The position numbers and the translations under genes are program-made. The notes below the pieces were generated by a model. That model was given only the letters and a program-made list of their open reading frames with translations, searched no databases and was not told the origin of the DNA. Shown here one piece after another: positions 32,508 to 44,974 of a DNA stretch of 64,000 nt; positions within the stretch are counted from its first letter, which is position 1; every line of letters starts with the position of its first letter. The stretch is taken from NCBI RefSeq assembly GCF_000715075.1, contig NC_134101.1:136352237-136416236 (forward strand). Reading direction: 5' to 3'. The DNA comes from Nicotiana tabacum (taxonomy: Eukaryota > Streptophyta > Magnoliopsida > Solanales > Solanaceae).

Positions 32508-34686
32508 TATGGCGACCCGGCCGGTAGTCTTAAGAATTAACGCCCCGATCCCCTATTAGCTGCTTTCCCTAAGTTTATTTCTGCTATTTTGATTTACCGG
32601 GATGTTTGGTTTTGAGTTTCGGAGAGCTTTGGGATACTTAGTCCCTAAATGAGAGTTTAAGTGTTAGAAAGTTGGTCGTAGTCAAAACAGTATGAAGACG
32701 GCCTCAAAATGGAAATCTGATGGTTTCGTTAGCTCTGTTGGGTGATTTCGAGCTTAGGGGTGTATTCGGATTGTGTTTTGGAAGTTCGTAGCTAATTTAG
32801 GCTTGAAATGCCGAAAGTTGAATTTTTGAAGTTTCTGGTTCAATAGTGAGATTTTAATCCGAGGGTCGGAATGGAATTCCAGAAGTTGGAGTAGCTCCGA
32901 AGTGTTAAATGTGACGTGTGTGCAAAATTTCAAGTCATTCAGACGAGGTTTGATAGACTTTTTGATCGAAAGCGTATTTTTAGAATTTTTGGAATTCTTA
33001 GACTTGAATCTGATGTAGGTGTTTTGATGTTGTTTTGAGAATTCCGAAGGTTGGAACAAGTTTGAATGGAGTTATGGGATATGTTGGTAGGTTTGGTTGA
33101 GGTTCTGAGAGCCTCGAGATGATTTCGGATGGTTAACGGAAAGATTTTGGAGTTTAAAGTTAGCAGCTTCAGCTGTTATCTGTCATAAGCACACCTGTGT
33201 TTTGGGTCCCACGGGTGCGGCGCTACAGAAGCATCTCAGAGGTCGCAGAAGCAGAAATGAGGAAGGGGGCAGAAACCACAGAAGCGACATAAGGAACCGC
33301 ATCTGCGGTAGGTCGCAGGTGCGAGATTGGTCTTTTAAGTGAGAACCGCAGAAGCGGTATCGCAGATGCGATTATTTGACTGTAGATGCGGAAATAGCTG
33401 GGCAGAAATATGAAATTTCGAGGGTTTAGTTTTAAAAGTTGGAAATTCGACTTGGAGTTCGGGAGAGGGCAATTTTGGGAGGAAATTGAAGAGAAGATCA
33501 TTGGGTAAAAATTCTTTAACCCTTTCTAGTTTTATTCCATCAATGTATAGTTAGTTTCATCATGTAATTTCGGATTGGAGATGAAAATTGCGTAAAAATT
33601 GGAAGAAAGTTTTTAGACCTTGAATTCGACTTTTGAATGGGAATTTCACTTTGGATTTGGATAATTTGGGTATGCATGAACTCGTGAGAGCGTGAGGATT
33701 CTAAAAATATAAATTTTACCTGATTCTGAGATGTGGGCCGAGGGGCGTTTTTGTCATTTTACCTAATTTCACATATTAGCTTAGAATTTCTTTGTAGAAT
33801 CAGTTACTTGAAGTGTTATTTATATTATACATTTGAATTGAATAGATTTGGGCCATTTGGAGTCGACTACTCGTGGCAAGAGCGTGGTTTCGGGTTGACT
33901 TTGAGTCGGTTCGAGGTAAGTGGCTTGTCTAACCTTGTGTGGAGGACCTTCCCCTTAGGATTGGTATATTTGGTAATTGAAATGCCTTGTACGTGAGGTG
34001 ACGAGTGCGTACTTTTGCTAATTGTTGGAAATCCAGTTTTCTTTAAGTAATTACTAGTATGTTTCCTTTTTTTGTTTCTATTACTTACACTATTAAGCCT
34101 GTTGTTAGCTTAGGAAAGCATGTCTAAGTGACTTAATTGCTTTATTTGCTCAACCTGCCTTACCTGAATTCTGTACAGCATGCTAGGCTAGAATAACTTG
34201 TTGCCTTAATATGAAATTTTTTCATTTTTGTATATTTTCCTGTTGGTGTTGTGTATTTATTTTGGGACTATGGATGTGGGATTCTGGTAGCTCCCCCTTT
34301 TCTGTTTATTTTGGGACTACGAATGTGGGATTCTAGTAGATCCCCCTGCACAGTTATATGGAACTACGGGAATGCATTCGGTAGATTCCCCAGTACTGGG
34401 TATTTACATTTGGGACTATGGAACGGGACTTCGGTAGATCCCTGCGCACTATGAGTTGGACTACGAGATGGGATCCCGGGAGATCCATTGGATATGTACA
34501 TATGGGACTACAGGACGGTATCCTGGGAGATCCCCGATTGTTATTATTGGTGCTGAGCTGTATTTCTTTTCCGTGTTTAACTTGCTTCTATATAGTTGTT
34601 GTTGTCTTGTACATCTTGTGTTATTTTACTGTTGTACTTATTTATATTTTTCTGTTCTATATTGTTGATCTTTATAGTTTATTTAG
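32508..34686 (+). repeat. G2 5' LTR, 3' end missing
   Basis: It starts TATGGCGACCCGG where the family has TGTGACGACCC. It follows the 3' LTR to about 37490 and then joins pol. It carries CG-rich CCGCAGAAGCGG-type words at 33190-33400 and GGGACTA...GGTAGATCCCC repeats at 34253-34530. Confidence 0.85.
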
Positions 34687-35470
34687 ATTCTTGAGGATAT
34701 GCTCTGTGCGTATGTGATTGAGTTTGGAGGATCTTGGGATCAGTTCTTGCCATTGGCAGAGTTTGCTTACAACAACTATTAGTCCAGTATTCAGATGGCA
34801 TCGTATGAGGCTTTATATGGGAGACGGTGTAGATCCGCTGTGGGTTAGTTTGAGCCGCTTGAGGCTAGATTGTTGGGCACAGACTTGGTTCAGGATGCTT
34901 GGGAGAAGATTAAGGTGATTCAGGATAGACTCCGCATAGCTCATTCCAGACAGAAGAGTTACGTGGACCAAAAGGTTCATGATGTTTCCTATATGGTTGG
35001 AGAGCGGGTTTTGCTTCGGGTTTCGCCTATGAAGGGCGTTATGAGACTTGGGAAGAAAGGGAAGTTGAGTTTGAGGTTTATTGGTCCTTTTGAAATATTG
35101 AGGCGTGTTGGGGAGGTTGCTTATGAGCTTGCTTTACCTCCCAGCTTGGCAGGAGTTCATCCGGTATTTCATCTTTCGATGCTCCGGAGGTATCACAGTG
35201 ATTTGTCGCACGTGTTGGATTTCAGTTCAATCCAGTTGGACAAGGATCTATCCTATGTTGAGGAGCCAGTGGCAATATTGGACAGGCAGGTTAGAAAGCT
35301 GAGGTCAAAGAACATTGCATCCGTGAAGGTTTAGTGGCGGGGTCAGCCGGTCAAGGAGGCGACCTGGGAGACCGAGCAGGATATGCTCAGCCATTACCCT
35401 CATCTTTTCACTACTTCAGGCATGTCTTTATGCTCATTTGAGGACGAACGAATGTTTAGGTATAGGAGGA
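34687..35470 (+). pseudogene. G2 integrase second half, chromodomain and pol tail
   Basis: The text starts ILEDML, just after the catalytic Glu region, and goes on GGSWDQFLPLAEFAYNN. Stops stand at 34780 and 34846. From 34870 to 35334 the frame is open: SYMVGERVLLRVSPMKG, then FIGPFEILRRVGEVAYELALPP and FHLSMLRRYHSDLSH. The chromodomain VAILDRQVRKLRSKNIASVKV is followed by TAG where Gln is usual. HYPHLF and SFEDERMF then lead into the LTR without a stop. The catalytic core itself is deleted. Confidence 0.85.
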
Positions 35471-38020
35471 TGTTTCAACCTGGCCAGTCGTCTTAAGAAT
35501 TAATGCCCCAATCCCTTATTAACTGCTTTCCCCAAGATTATTTCTGCTATTTTGATTTGCCAAGATGTTCTGTTTTGAGTTTCGGAGAGTTTTGGGACAC
35601 TTAGTCCCTAAATGAGAGCTTAAGTGTTGGAAAGTTGACCGTAGTCGGAATAGTATGAAGACTGTCTCGGAATGGAAATCTGATGGTTCTGTTAGCTCCG
35701 TTGGGTGATTTCGGGCTTAGGGGCATGTTCGGATTGCGTTTTGGAGGTCCGTAGCGAATTTAGGCTTGAAATGCCGAAAGTTGAATTTTTGAAGTTTCCG
35801 GTTTGATAGTGAGATTTTGATCCGAGGGTCAGAATGGAAGTCCGGAAGTTGGAGTAGCTCCGTAGTGCTAAATGTGACGTGTGTGCAAAATCTCAGGTCA
35901 TTCGGACGAGGTTTGATAAACTTTTTGATCAAAAGCATATTTTTAGAGTTTTTGGAATTCTTAGGCTTGAATCCGATGAAAATAGGTGTTTGGATGTTGT
36001 TTTGAGCATTCCCAAGGTTGGAACAAGTTTGAATGGAGTTATGGGATATGTTGGTAGGTTTGGTTGAGGTCCCGAGAGCCTCGGGATGATTTCGGATGGT
36101 TAACAGAAAGATTTTGGAGTTTGAAGTTTGCAGTTTCAGCTATTATCTATCATAACCGCACTTGCGGTTTGGGTCCCGCAGGTGCAGCACCGCAGAAGCA
36201 TCTCAGAGGTCACAGAAGCATAAATGAGGAAGGGGGCCAGGAACCGTAGAAGCGGCATTAGGCTTTTAAGTGAGAACCGCAGAAGCAGTATCGCAGATGT
36301 GATTATTGGACCACAGATGCGGAAATATCTGGGCAGAATATGAAATTTCGAGGGTTTAGTTTCAAAAGTTGGAAATTCGACTTGGAGTACGGGAGAGGGC
36401 GATTTTGGGAGGAAATTGAAGAGGATATCATTGGGTAACATTTCTTTAACCCTTTCTAGTTTATTCCATCAATCTATAGGTAGTTTCATCATGCAATTTC
36501 GGATTGGAGATGAAAATTGGGGAAAGATTGGAAGAAAGTTCTTAGATCTTGAATTCAACTCGTGAGAGCATGACGATTCTAATAATATAAATTTTACCCG
36601 ATTCCGAGACGTGGGCCCGAGGGGTGTTTTGGTCATTTTATCTAATTTCGCATATTAACTTAGAATTTCTTGGTAGAATCAATTACTTGAAGTGTTATTT
36701 ACATTATGCAATTGAATTGAATAGATTTGGGCCATTTGGAGTTGAGTACTCGTGGCAAGAAAATGGTTTCGGATTGATTTTGAGCAAGTTCGAGGTAACT
36801 GGCTTGTCTAACCTTGTGTGGGGGACCTTCCCCTTAGGATTGGTATATTTGGTGATTGAAATGCCTTGTACGTGAGGTGACGGGTGCGTACTTGTGCTAA
36901 TTGTTGGAAATCCGGTTTTCTATAAGTAATTACTAGTATGATTCCTTTTCTGTTTCTATTACTTGCACTATTAAGCATGTTGTTAGCTTAGGAAAGCATG
37001 TCTAAGTGACTTAATTGCTTTATTTGCTCAACCTACCTTACCTGAATTCTGTACAGCATGCTAGGCTAGAATAATTTGTTGCCTTAATATGAAATTTTGT
37101 CATTTCTGTATATTTTCCTGTTGGTGCTGTGTATTTATTTTGGGACTACGGATGTGGGATTCCGGTAGCTCCCCCTCTTCTATTTATTTTGGGACTACGA
37201 ATGTGGGATTCTAGTAGATCCCCCTGCACAGTTATATGGAACTACGGGAATGCATTCGGTAGATTCCCCAGTACTAGGTATTTATATTTGGGACTATGGA
37301 ACGGGATTTCGGTAGATCCCCGCGCACTATGAGTTGGACTACGGGACGGGATCTTTGGAGATCCATTGGATATGTACATATGGGACTACAGGACGGTATA
37401 GTTTTTGATGTCCTATATATCCTATGTTATTTTACTGTTGTACTTATTCATATTGTTCTATTCTATACTGTTGATCTTTATATTTTATTTAACCTCAGTA
37501 GGGCACTGACCTTCCTCATCACTGCCCGACCGAGGTTAGGCTTGGCACTTACTGAGTACCACTGTGGTGTACTCATGCCCCTTCTGCGCATGTTTTTCAT
37601 GTGCAGATCTAGGTACTGCGACTCAGTCTTATCACCCGTGAGGCGAGGCGACTGCTCTAGAGACTTCGAGGTACATCTGCCGTGTCCGCAGACCGAGGAG
37701 TCCCTTTCTATTTTAGCTTTTAAACATTTGCCCTTATGTATTTCTTTCCCTAGTTAGGTATTCTGGAGTTAGACATTGTAGATATCCAAAGGCTTGTGGT
37801 TCCGTGAGTTTCCGAATTTTGGGATAGTGTACTTGATTCTGAGAATGTTGTGTTGCATATGCCGAGCGACACGTTTAAACACTATTTTTATCACTCTTCA
37901 TTCTGTTTTAATTTGTTTTTATTTCGCATTTTGGTTATCTTCCGCAATTTAGGCTTACCTAGTCGTCAAGGACTAGGTGCCATCACGATGGTTTACGGAG
38001 GGTGAACCGGGGTCGTGACA
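35471..38020 (+). repeat. G2 3' LTR, 2,550 bp
   Basis: It starts TGTTTCAACCTGGCC and ends ACCGGGGTCGTGACA. It carries CG-rich palindrome words at 36150-36330 and the 58-bp repeats at 37135-37390. It differs from the 5' LTR at many scattered sites and by a deletion near 36250-36270, so G2 is not young. Confidence 0.88.
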
Positions 38021-38025
38021 GTACT

Positions 38026-38648
38026 TCATATGATGTATTCGGAAGCCAAAAAAGGTTATAAATGAAAAATCCGAAGAGATTTTTGTTTTTAGTTTATTTT
38101 GTCCATTACTATTCCATAACTACGCTTGGTCTTATTTATGTGGAACATGATATGTAGGTAACCTATATCAGGTCCGATCGAATCATTTTTAAAATTAAAA
38201 AAAAGGATGAAGTTGTGGGATGTGAGAAATGAGAGGAAAGAAAAGAGTGACAATCAGAAAGAAAAAGAGAGGAAAGAAAATGAGCAAACCAAGGAGTGTC
38301 ATAGAGAAAAATTGAAGAGGAAAAGGGGCAAGAAGAGTGAACTTTGGATGATGCCAATATGACTTCCGTACCCTTGAAGTAATTTTAGAACTGATAATTG
38401 TGACTAGGTGCACTGCACATAATGTGAGATTATCTTATGTTAAATGCTCTAATGCTAACGTGATGACTTCACTTTGTTCCTCTTTATTATCTTCATTATA
38501 ACAGAAGGGCGGTTGGTTTGTGGTTCTTAAACTGTTATTCTTCCCTACAACACAAAGTCGAAAGGCAATGGAAGACGAATTCAGTTAGTTGATAATGGTG
38601 CCCAAAAGCAATTGTTTGAATGAGAAACTAGGTTGGTTAAAGAGGTAG
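38026..38648 (+). other. Ogre leader, last part before gag
   Basis: This holds a second copy of the paired words (ATAACTACGC at 38117, GATATGTAGGTAACC at 38149-38163) and an A/G-rich run at 38190-38340. No reading frame is supported. An ATG at 38574 is soon followed by stops. Confidence 0.6.
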
Positions 38649-40480
38649 GGATGTTAAGACAACACATGACGGATATGTATCGGGCTTGGATGGCTGGTAA
38701 GGCACCACCCTCGCCACCACCTAGCTTCCTAGATGCCACCCTACACCCAAGCCCCAGTCATAGTGTCGGATGATCCACCATATTCTCCAGATTTTCCTGC
38801 TTATCATAGCTTTCCTAACCTCCCTAGTAGCTCCATTGTTCGTCCTCCAACTACATTTCTCAAAAATAGCCCTTATGTCATTTCTACTATCCCCACTATC
38901 ACAACTTCTCAACAACCTTTCCTTCATAGATCCAACAGTGAACACCAATTCAAACCTCTTGATACCCAATACTACCCCCCAGAGTTGGCCCACCAGGTCC
39001 CGGACTCATATAATCATAGCTTTCAGAATGAGACTCATGTTGAGAATAAAAAGTTCACAAGGAAAGAAGAGCGAGGTGAGATATCCGGAAAGATGAAAGG
39101 TATAGAACAATCCTTAAAGAACAAGCAAGGGATGTGAAATCAGGTTAACATGTCTTACAATGACTTGTGTACGTTCCCAGATGTTCATCTGCCGGGAGGG
39201 TTTAAAATGCCAAAGTTTAACTTGTATGACGGACGTGGAGATCCAGTAGCCCATCTGAGGGATTATTATAGTGAAATGAGAAGTGTTGGCAGGAAAGATG
39301 ATTTGTTGATGGCGTATTTCAGTGAGAGTTTAAGTGGGGAAACCTTGGAATGGTATACTCGTCAAGATGTCAATAAGTGGTATGCATGGGATGACATGAC
39401 TCAAGATTTTGTTGGACACTTTCTGTATAATATAGACATTATCCCAGACCGTTCCTTCATATCTAAGATGGAAAAGAAACCTGAGGAATATGTTAGGGAG
39501 CTTGAGCTCAGATGGAGGGAACAAGCTGCTCGGGTCAGTCCCCCAATTGATGAAGATGAAATGGTTAAGTTTTTCCTACAAGCTGAGGGACTCACCTACT
39601 TCAGTCATTTGATCCCAGCTTTAGGTAAACCTTTCAATAATGGGGTAAAAATGGGGGAGATGGTAGAAGAAGGGATCAAGTCAGGAAAAATCATGACCTA
39701 TTCTGCATTGAAAGATACTACAGAAGACATTCAAAACATCTTAGTAAGTTTGGGGGAAGAAAGAGAAATAGAAAAGATGTTGTTGATCCTCGCCAATAAC
39801 AAGATCTAGTGGGCGTTCCTGCTCAACGCTTTCAACCTCAATATCGACCCTATGAATATCCTCATACTCCAGATAATCCTCTCCAATGCTATTTCTCTCC
39901 ACAAAATCCCCAAATTCATTCCTCACTTTTCCAGTACTCTATCCACAATGAACCGTCGTATGTTCCACATCCACAAGACCCGCAATGGCCTGCACCGCCT
40001 CCACAAATGTCTTACCCACCTCTACAAGCATATCAACCACCTACCCGCAAGAGATTCTAACCGAGGGCAGAGTACAAAATGAAAAAGCAGCAACAAAAGG
40101 AAAAGTCCTTCACTCCTTATGGAGAATCATATGCCAGTTTATTCCAAAAGTTAAGGCAATTGGACATTTGAAGCCGATTCAGATAAACCTGTCGAACCCC
40201 CTTCCAAAGAATTTTGATTATTTTCAAAGGTGCGCATATTGCTCGAATGCCCCGAGAACAACATAGAAAAGTGTATGGATATGAAAAGAGCAGTCCAGAA
40301 GTTTATTGATGCATGTGACATTATCTTGTAAAATCCAGATGCAGTGGATACTACCCAAAGTCCATTGCCTCTTCATAACGAGACACATATAGCTATGAGT
40401 ACTCTTCTGAGTTCCTTGGAGGGACACTTATCGCGAAGTTTTCAGCACTATCAATCTCGGGTCCAGAAATTGATCTTAAG
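38649..40480 (+). pseudogene. gag: Ogre/Tat-type gag
   Basis: A Pro-rich N-terminal part (38733-39137) ends with a TGA at 39135. The main gag domain is open from 39150 to 39809 (219 codons): FPDVHLPGGFKMPKFNLYDG, then MAYFSESLSGETLEWY, WDDMTQDFVGHF, KKPEEYVRELELRWREQAARV and EEGIKSGKIMTY. This order is typical of Ogre/Tat Gag in Solanaceae. A frame change near 39800 leads to a Pro/Gln/Tyr-rich part (39809-40060) and then decayed text to about 40480. No protease follows, which is unusual. Confidence 0.8.
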
Positions 40481-42885
40481 AACGAGTCGGCAAAAGGGAC
40501 CCAAATCTATTTGCTAAGATAAACATGATAGAGACTTGTGAAGGTCCTAGTAATGTCGATGTGCTACTCAGTGGCTAAGATGTCTAGCTTTGTAATTGGA
40601 AAGACACTCCTTTCTTGGCTAGCCAGGGAGGAGTTTTGGTAGTTTATTTTGCTGTCATTTATATTGTCCGGGTTATTTCAGGGTTCTAATCCGGATATTG
40701 TCTTGTGGCTCAAACCCCTCTTCCTTCTATTTTTCCTAGTTCTTTTAGTCGTAGTAACTTGTCTAGTTTTATGTAGGATTGTTCCAGGGTTGTAACTCAA
40801 GTTTTGTATTGCTTGTTTTGTGGTTCAAACCCTTTCACCATCAGTTTAATGTAATCTCATGTTTTCTGTTATTTCTAGTCTGTTTTTGTTTAGTTCTCTT
40901 TTTCTTTTATAGTTCTTTTAATGCTGACTCTAGTGACATGACATGCACACAAAATTCTCAGCCTAGTCTTAAAAGTTAGTCTAATCATAAAATAATAAAA
41001 CAAGTTTTGAAGATGACAGAGACATTTGAGGAAATAAGTAAAGGTTTAGACATTTTTGAGATTATCTAAAGCACAAATTGTGTGAAACTGAGGCAGATAG
41101 TTTGGGAAGTTAATAGGGCGACGAGAATTTGTTACAAGAGAGTGCATCCCAGACAATTTGAAGCGAGCAACTTTGAGTTCAAGTGCATCTCAAGTTACAA
41201 GATAAAGCCAAGGCAGTTTGCTCCAAACTCACGGAGGACATCCATTTTGAAGAAGAAATCACCCAACAAGAGTTCTGTACTTGACAAGCACTGAAGAAAT
41301 GTTGAAGGCAATCTGTGATATCAATGCCGATGCTGCAAAAGAAATGCTATGCATGATCTTCATTTTTCATCCTCAAGTTGCATGTGTTATACTTGTCATA
41401 TTCAGATATTGGGAGGCCCTCTTTCAGCTACCCCAAACATTTTATATCATTTGGTACCTTTTTTAGCCTGGGCTGATTTCTTTGGCCTCCTCTCTTTTGG
41501 AATCAAGTTAGAGTCTCTAAAAAAATCATGTCCCATAAGGTTTGTTTTAAAAAATTCATTCCAAAAGAAAAATTCAAAAAAAAAAAGAGAAAAAGAAGAA
41601 AAAGAAGGAAAAGAAGGAAAAGAAAAATAGCAACAACAAAAAGAATTCCTTTGCACTACGTTCGGCCTGATTCTTATGTCAACATGATACGTAGGCAACC
41701 TTACTCTAGGGTTTAGTCACATCAAGTCAAGAATTCTAAAATTTCTCCCTTCAAAAAAAACTAGGGCAGAAGTTTTGTTTTCTATAAAAGACGATTCCCA
41801 AAGTTGTAAGTTATACCCCATTTTGTCTTAGTTTGAATTTGAGCCTTCATGCCTTTCTTTCTTTTTGACACTGTCCAAAAGTCATATTACAGTCCAAAAA
41901 AGACCTCCCAGATAATCTTTGAAAGTGCCGAGTTAGACATGCCAAGAGCATATGATATATTTACCACGGTTAATGTCTTGTCATCAACAGAATCAAAGCA
42001 AATAAGAAGAAAAGAACAAAATGAGAGAGTCTTTTTGGTGAAAACCCTCACGGGCACCATAAGGCAACTGTGAGTTGAGAGAAAGAACAAAAATGAGAGA
42101 CTTTTGATAATGAAAACCCTTCGGGGAACTACAAGTCAAATAAGGATTGTGAATCTAATAGAACAATTGGATCATTGGAGCCCAGTTCCAAGGGTTAAAG
42201 GTATGACAAGAATTGAAAAATAGACTTACTGGACAGATTAGGCTGCTTAATCCAAAATGCATGTCATGGTCATTAGAGTTGGTATCTGCATCAGATAAGT
42301 TTATACTTTGTTTTCTTTCCTAGATGTAAACTTCTTATTATATATCATCTCTTTCCATTGTCCCTCTTACTCTGTTCCTCTTTCTTTGTTTAAGTCCTCT
42401 TTTGAGTCTGTTTTGTCAGAACAAGCGAGAAATTACTTCAAAATTTGCTACCAACTTTTCAATTGCACAAAGCAGAGTCTGGCTAGCACATCAAAGTTGC
42501 AAACACGGAAGAGTAGTATGTGCATTAATTCATTGACAATCGACGTGCATTGCGATTTATGTGAAATGCAAAGGTTCGGTAAATGTCGAATCATGTGTGC
42601 AAGGCATTGGGTATAAGGTATTGGACTTGAGTGAATCAGGGATGTTTCTCGTGATAAGGGTTATCTGGAAAATGGATTGACTGCATTAAATTCGAAGTCA
42701 AACCAAGGTTAATCATGGCAAGTGCAGAAGCAATCTCCCTCAAAGTCAAGGCCACAAACCAACCACCATATTTTAAACTCACAAGTTTCTTTGTTTGAAA
42801 CAGGGACAAAGACTTTGTTCATATCAAAGCTTGGAAGCTTGAATTTTTCAGGTGTAATGACCCAATTCTGCTAACGCAAAGTCTG
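40481..42885 (+). other. Ogre 3' non-coding region, first part
   Basis: The pol genes would be expected here but no RT, RNase H or integrase text is found. The region has a two-copy repeat of about 108 bp (CAGGGTTCTAA/CAGGGTTGTAA...TCAAACCC, 40675-40850), an A/G run at 41565-41640, a third copy of the paired words (41653-41700), and two units around GAGAGTC..GAAAACCCT (42020-42140). Confidence 0.65.
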
Positions 42886-42889
42886 TTGA

Positions 42890-43840
42890 GAAGAACTGTA
42901 CCTCCTAGGCATTCTTCATAGTTGGAAGAGTCTTTAGCTTTCTTTAAGTTCATGGGTCCCACCTGGAGAATAGGGTCAGTTTTTAGTTTTCTCAAGTTGA
43001 TTAATCTTTAGCATTCCTATAGTTCAGGGGCCCTGCCTAAAATAGGGTCAGTTTTAGTTTCTTTAAGTTCTTAATCTTTAGCTTTCCTTTAGTTTAAGGG
43101 TCCCGCCTGGAAAATAGGGTTATTTTTAGTTTCTTTTAGTTATTAATCTTTAGCTTTCCTTAAGTTCAGGGTCCCGCCTGGAAAGTAGGGTCACTTCTTA
43201 ATTTCCCCTAAGTAGTCAGTTTTTGTTTCCTTAAGTTCAGGGTCCTGCCTTGAAAATAGGGTTACTTCTTAGTTCCTCCTAAGTTGTCACTTTTCAACAC
43301 CCTTAAGTTGTTAATCTTTAACTTTCCTTGAGTTCAGGGGCCCCGCCTGGAGAATAGGGTCAGTTTTTGTTTCGTTAAGTATTTAATCTTTAGCTTTCCT
43401 TAAGTTCAGGGATCCTGCCTGGAGAATAAGGTCAGTTTTTAGTTTAGTCATGCTCAGTTTTAGTTTCCTTTAGTTTTTGATCTTTAGTTTTCCGTAAGTT
43501 TAGGGGTTCTGCCTGGAGAATAAGGTCTGTTTTTAATTTTCTTAAGTTATTAGTCTTTAGTTTACTTGAGTTTAGGGGTCCTGCCTGGAAAATAGAGTTA
43601 GTTTTTAGTTTTCTTAAGTTGGTAATCTTAATATTTCTTTAGTCCAGGGGTCTCTCCTGTAGAATAGGGTCAGTTTTTAATTTTCTTAAGTTGTTAATTT
43701 TTAGCTTTCCTTGAGTTCAAGGGTCCCGCCTGGAGAATAGGGTCAGTTTTTAGTTTTCTTAAGTTGTTAATCTTTAGCTTTCCTTGAGTTCAGGAGTTCT
43801 ACTTGGAGAATAAGGTCAATTTATAGTTTTCCTCAAGCTC
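42890..43840 (+). repeat. Tandem array of about eleven 75-90-bp units
   Basis: Each unit has a GGGTCCCGCCTGGAGAATAG core, then GGTCAGTTTTTAGTTT, TTAAGTT and TAATCTTTAGCTTTCCTT. Units differ in length through small losses. The array lies in the non-coding 3' part of the Ogre-like element, where such arrays are known to arise. Confidence 0.85.
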
Positions 43841-44175
43841 AATATTACATCTAAGAGACACACTTCCTAATTTAAGTCTTTCAGGCTACACTTTTAGGAA
43901 AAAACACATCCTAATTCGAGTCATTGAAGGTTCACCCCTAGGAGACGCACTTCCTAGTTTTGGGTCATTCAAGTTATAGTTTTCTGGAGACACACTTCTT
44001 AGTTTAAGTTTGTTAGTTTTACTCATAGGAATCATGAATCCTAGTCGAGTGTTTAGTTTTATTCTCATCGTTGCATCTTTCATCAATAGCATAGGTGATT
44101 TATAGTTTTACTAACAACTCACAAATCTTCCTAGTGCAAACTAGGGAAGAAAATTTTGTTCGTTTTGTTTGTTTT
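43841..44175 (+). other. Spacer between the two Ogre arrays
   Basis: Loose repeats of AGGAGACACACTTCCTAGTT-like text at 43855-44040, about 65 bp apart, form a short third array of three to four units. No gene is seen. Confidence 0.6.
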
Positions 44176-44590
44176 TATTTCAGGCACCCACCTGAAGAAC
44201 AAGGGTCAGCTTTCAATTTCCAATTCAAGTTAGAAGTATCAGGAGCCCGCCTGAAAAACAGGGCCAACTTTCAATTTTTAGTTCAAGCCAAAAGTACTAG
44301 GATCCTACTTGAAGAACATGGTCAACTTTCAATTTTCAAGTTCAAGTCAGAGGCAGCAGAATCTCGCCTGAACAATATGGTTAACCTCCAATTTTTTTTC
44401 CAGTTAAATCAGAAGTAGCACGAGCCCGCTTGAAGAACAAGATTTGCAAGCTCAAGTCTACTCCAAGTTCAAGTTTATTTCAAGCGCAAGCAATAGGATG
44501 CCTGCCTGAAGAATAAGGTCAACTTTCAGTTTTCTTCAAGTTCAAGTCAGCAAGATGCCTACCTGAAAAACAGGGTTGATTTTCAGTTTC
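44176..44590 (+). repeat. Tandem array of seven 55-70-bp units
   Basis: The core is AGCCCGCCTGAAGAACAAGG, followed by TCAACTTTCAATTTTCAAG and TTCAAGTCAG. Units begin near 44181, 44247, 44300, 44359, 44422, 44495 and 44551. The core is a variant of that in the array at 42890-43840. Confidence 0.8.
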
Positions 44591-44974
44591 ATGTTGAAGG
44601 ATCAAGTGGAGATTCAAGGAAGATTCAATACAAGAAGGAGATAGGATCTTGTATTTTTCTTTTATTTTTGCTGTAATTTTTGCTTTTATTTTTGATGCAA
44701 TGGAACGGATCACGGACTGGAGCCTCGAACGGTACCTCAGTCGATTCTCTCATCCTCTCCACAAACTCCATCACTTCATTCACTTCTGAACTACACGTGG
44801 CCTGATTCCTTTATAGCCAAGGATATGTGGGCAGCTCAGATACCAGGGCTCGGTCATAATCTTTTATCCAACTTTTATTTTCTTTCGAATAAGTATCTGG
44901 TAAGAAATCAATTACGTCGCTTACTTGATTCTTTGCTCAAAAACACTTCGTGTTTCCGAGCAAAGAGGGGTAGC
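44591..44974 (+). other. End of the Ogre interior with polypurine tract
   Basis: The fourth copy of the paired words is here (GAACTACACGTGGCCTGATT at 44788, GGATATGTGGGCAGC at 44821). The interior ends GCAAAGAGGGGTAGC at 44960-44974, directly before the LTR. The purine part AAAGAGGGG is the probable plus-strand primer. Confidence 0.7.

Larger units (their letters stand above)
32508..38020 (+). mobile_element. G2: internally deleted Tekay-type element
   Basis: Two LTRs of family G enclose only the end of pol. The target duplication is ATACT (32503-32507) and GTACT (38021-38025), with one change. The end of the 5' LTR, the primer site, gag, protease, RT, RNase H and the first half of integrase are all missing by a single join near 34686. 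Confidence 0.85.

Noticed and set aside
41349..41640. Lys/Glu-rich open stretch (KKKREKEEKEG)
   Set aside because: A purine-rich simple run in the Ogre 3' region gives this composition; there is no gene structure around it.
42890..44590. CRISPR-like array
   Set aside because: Units are contiguous, diverged and vary in length, there are no unique spacers or cas genes, and the genome is a plant's.
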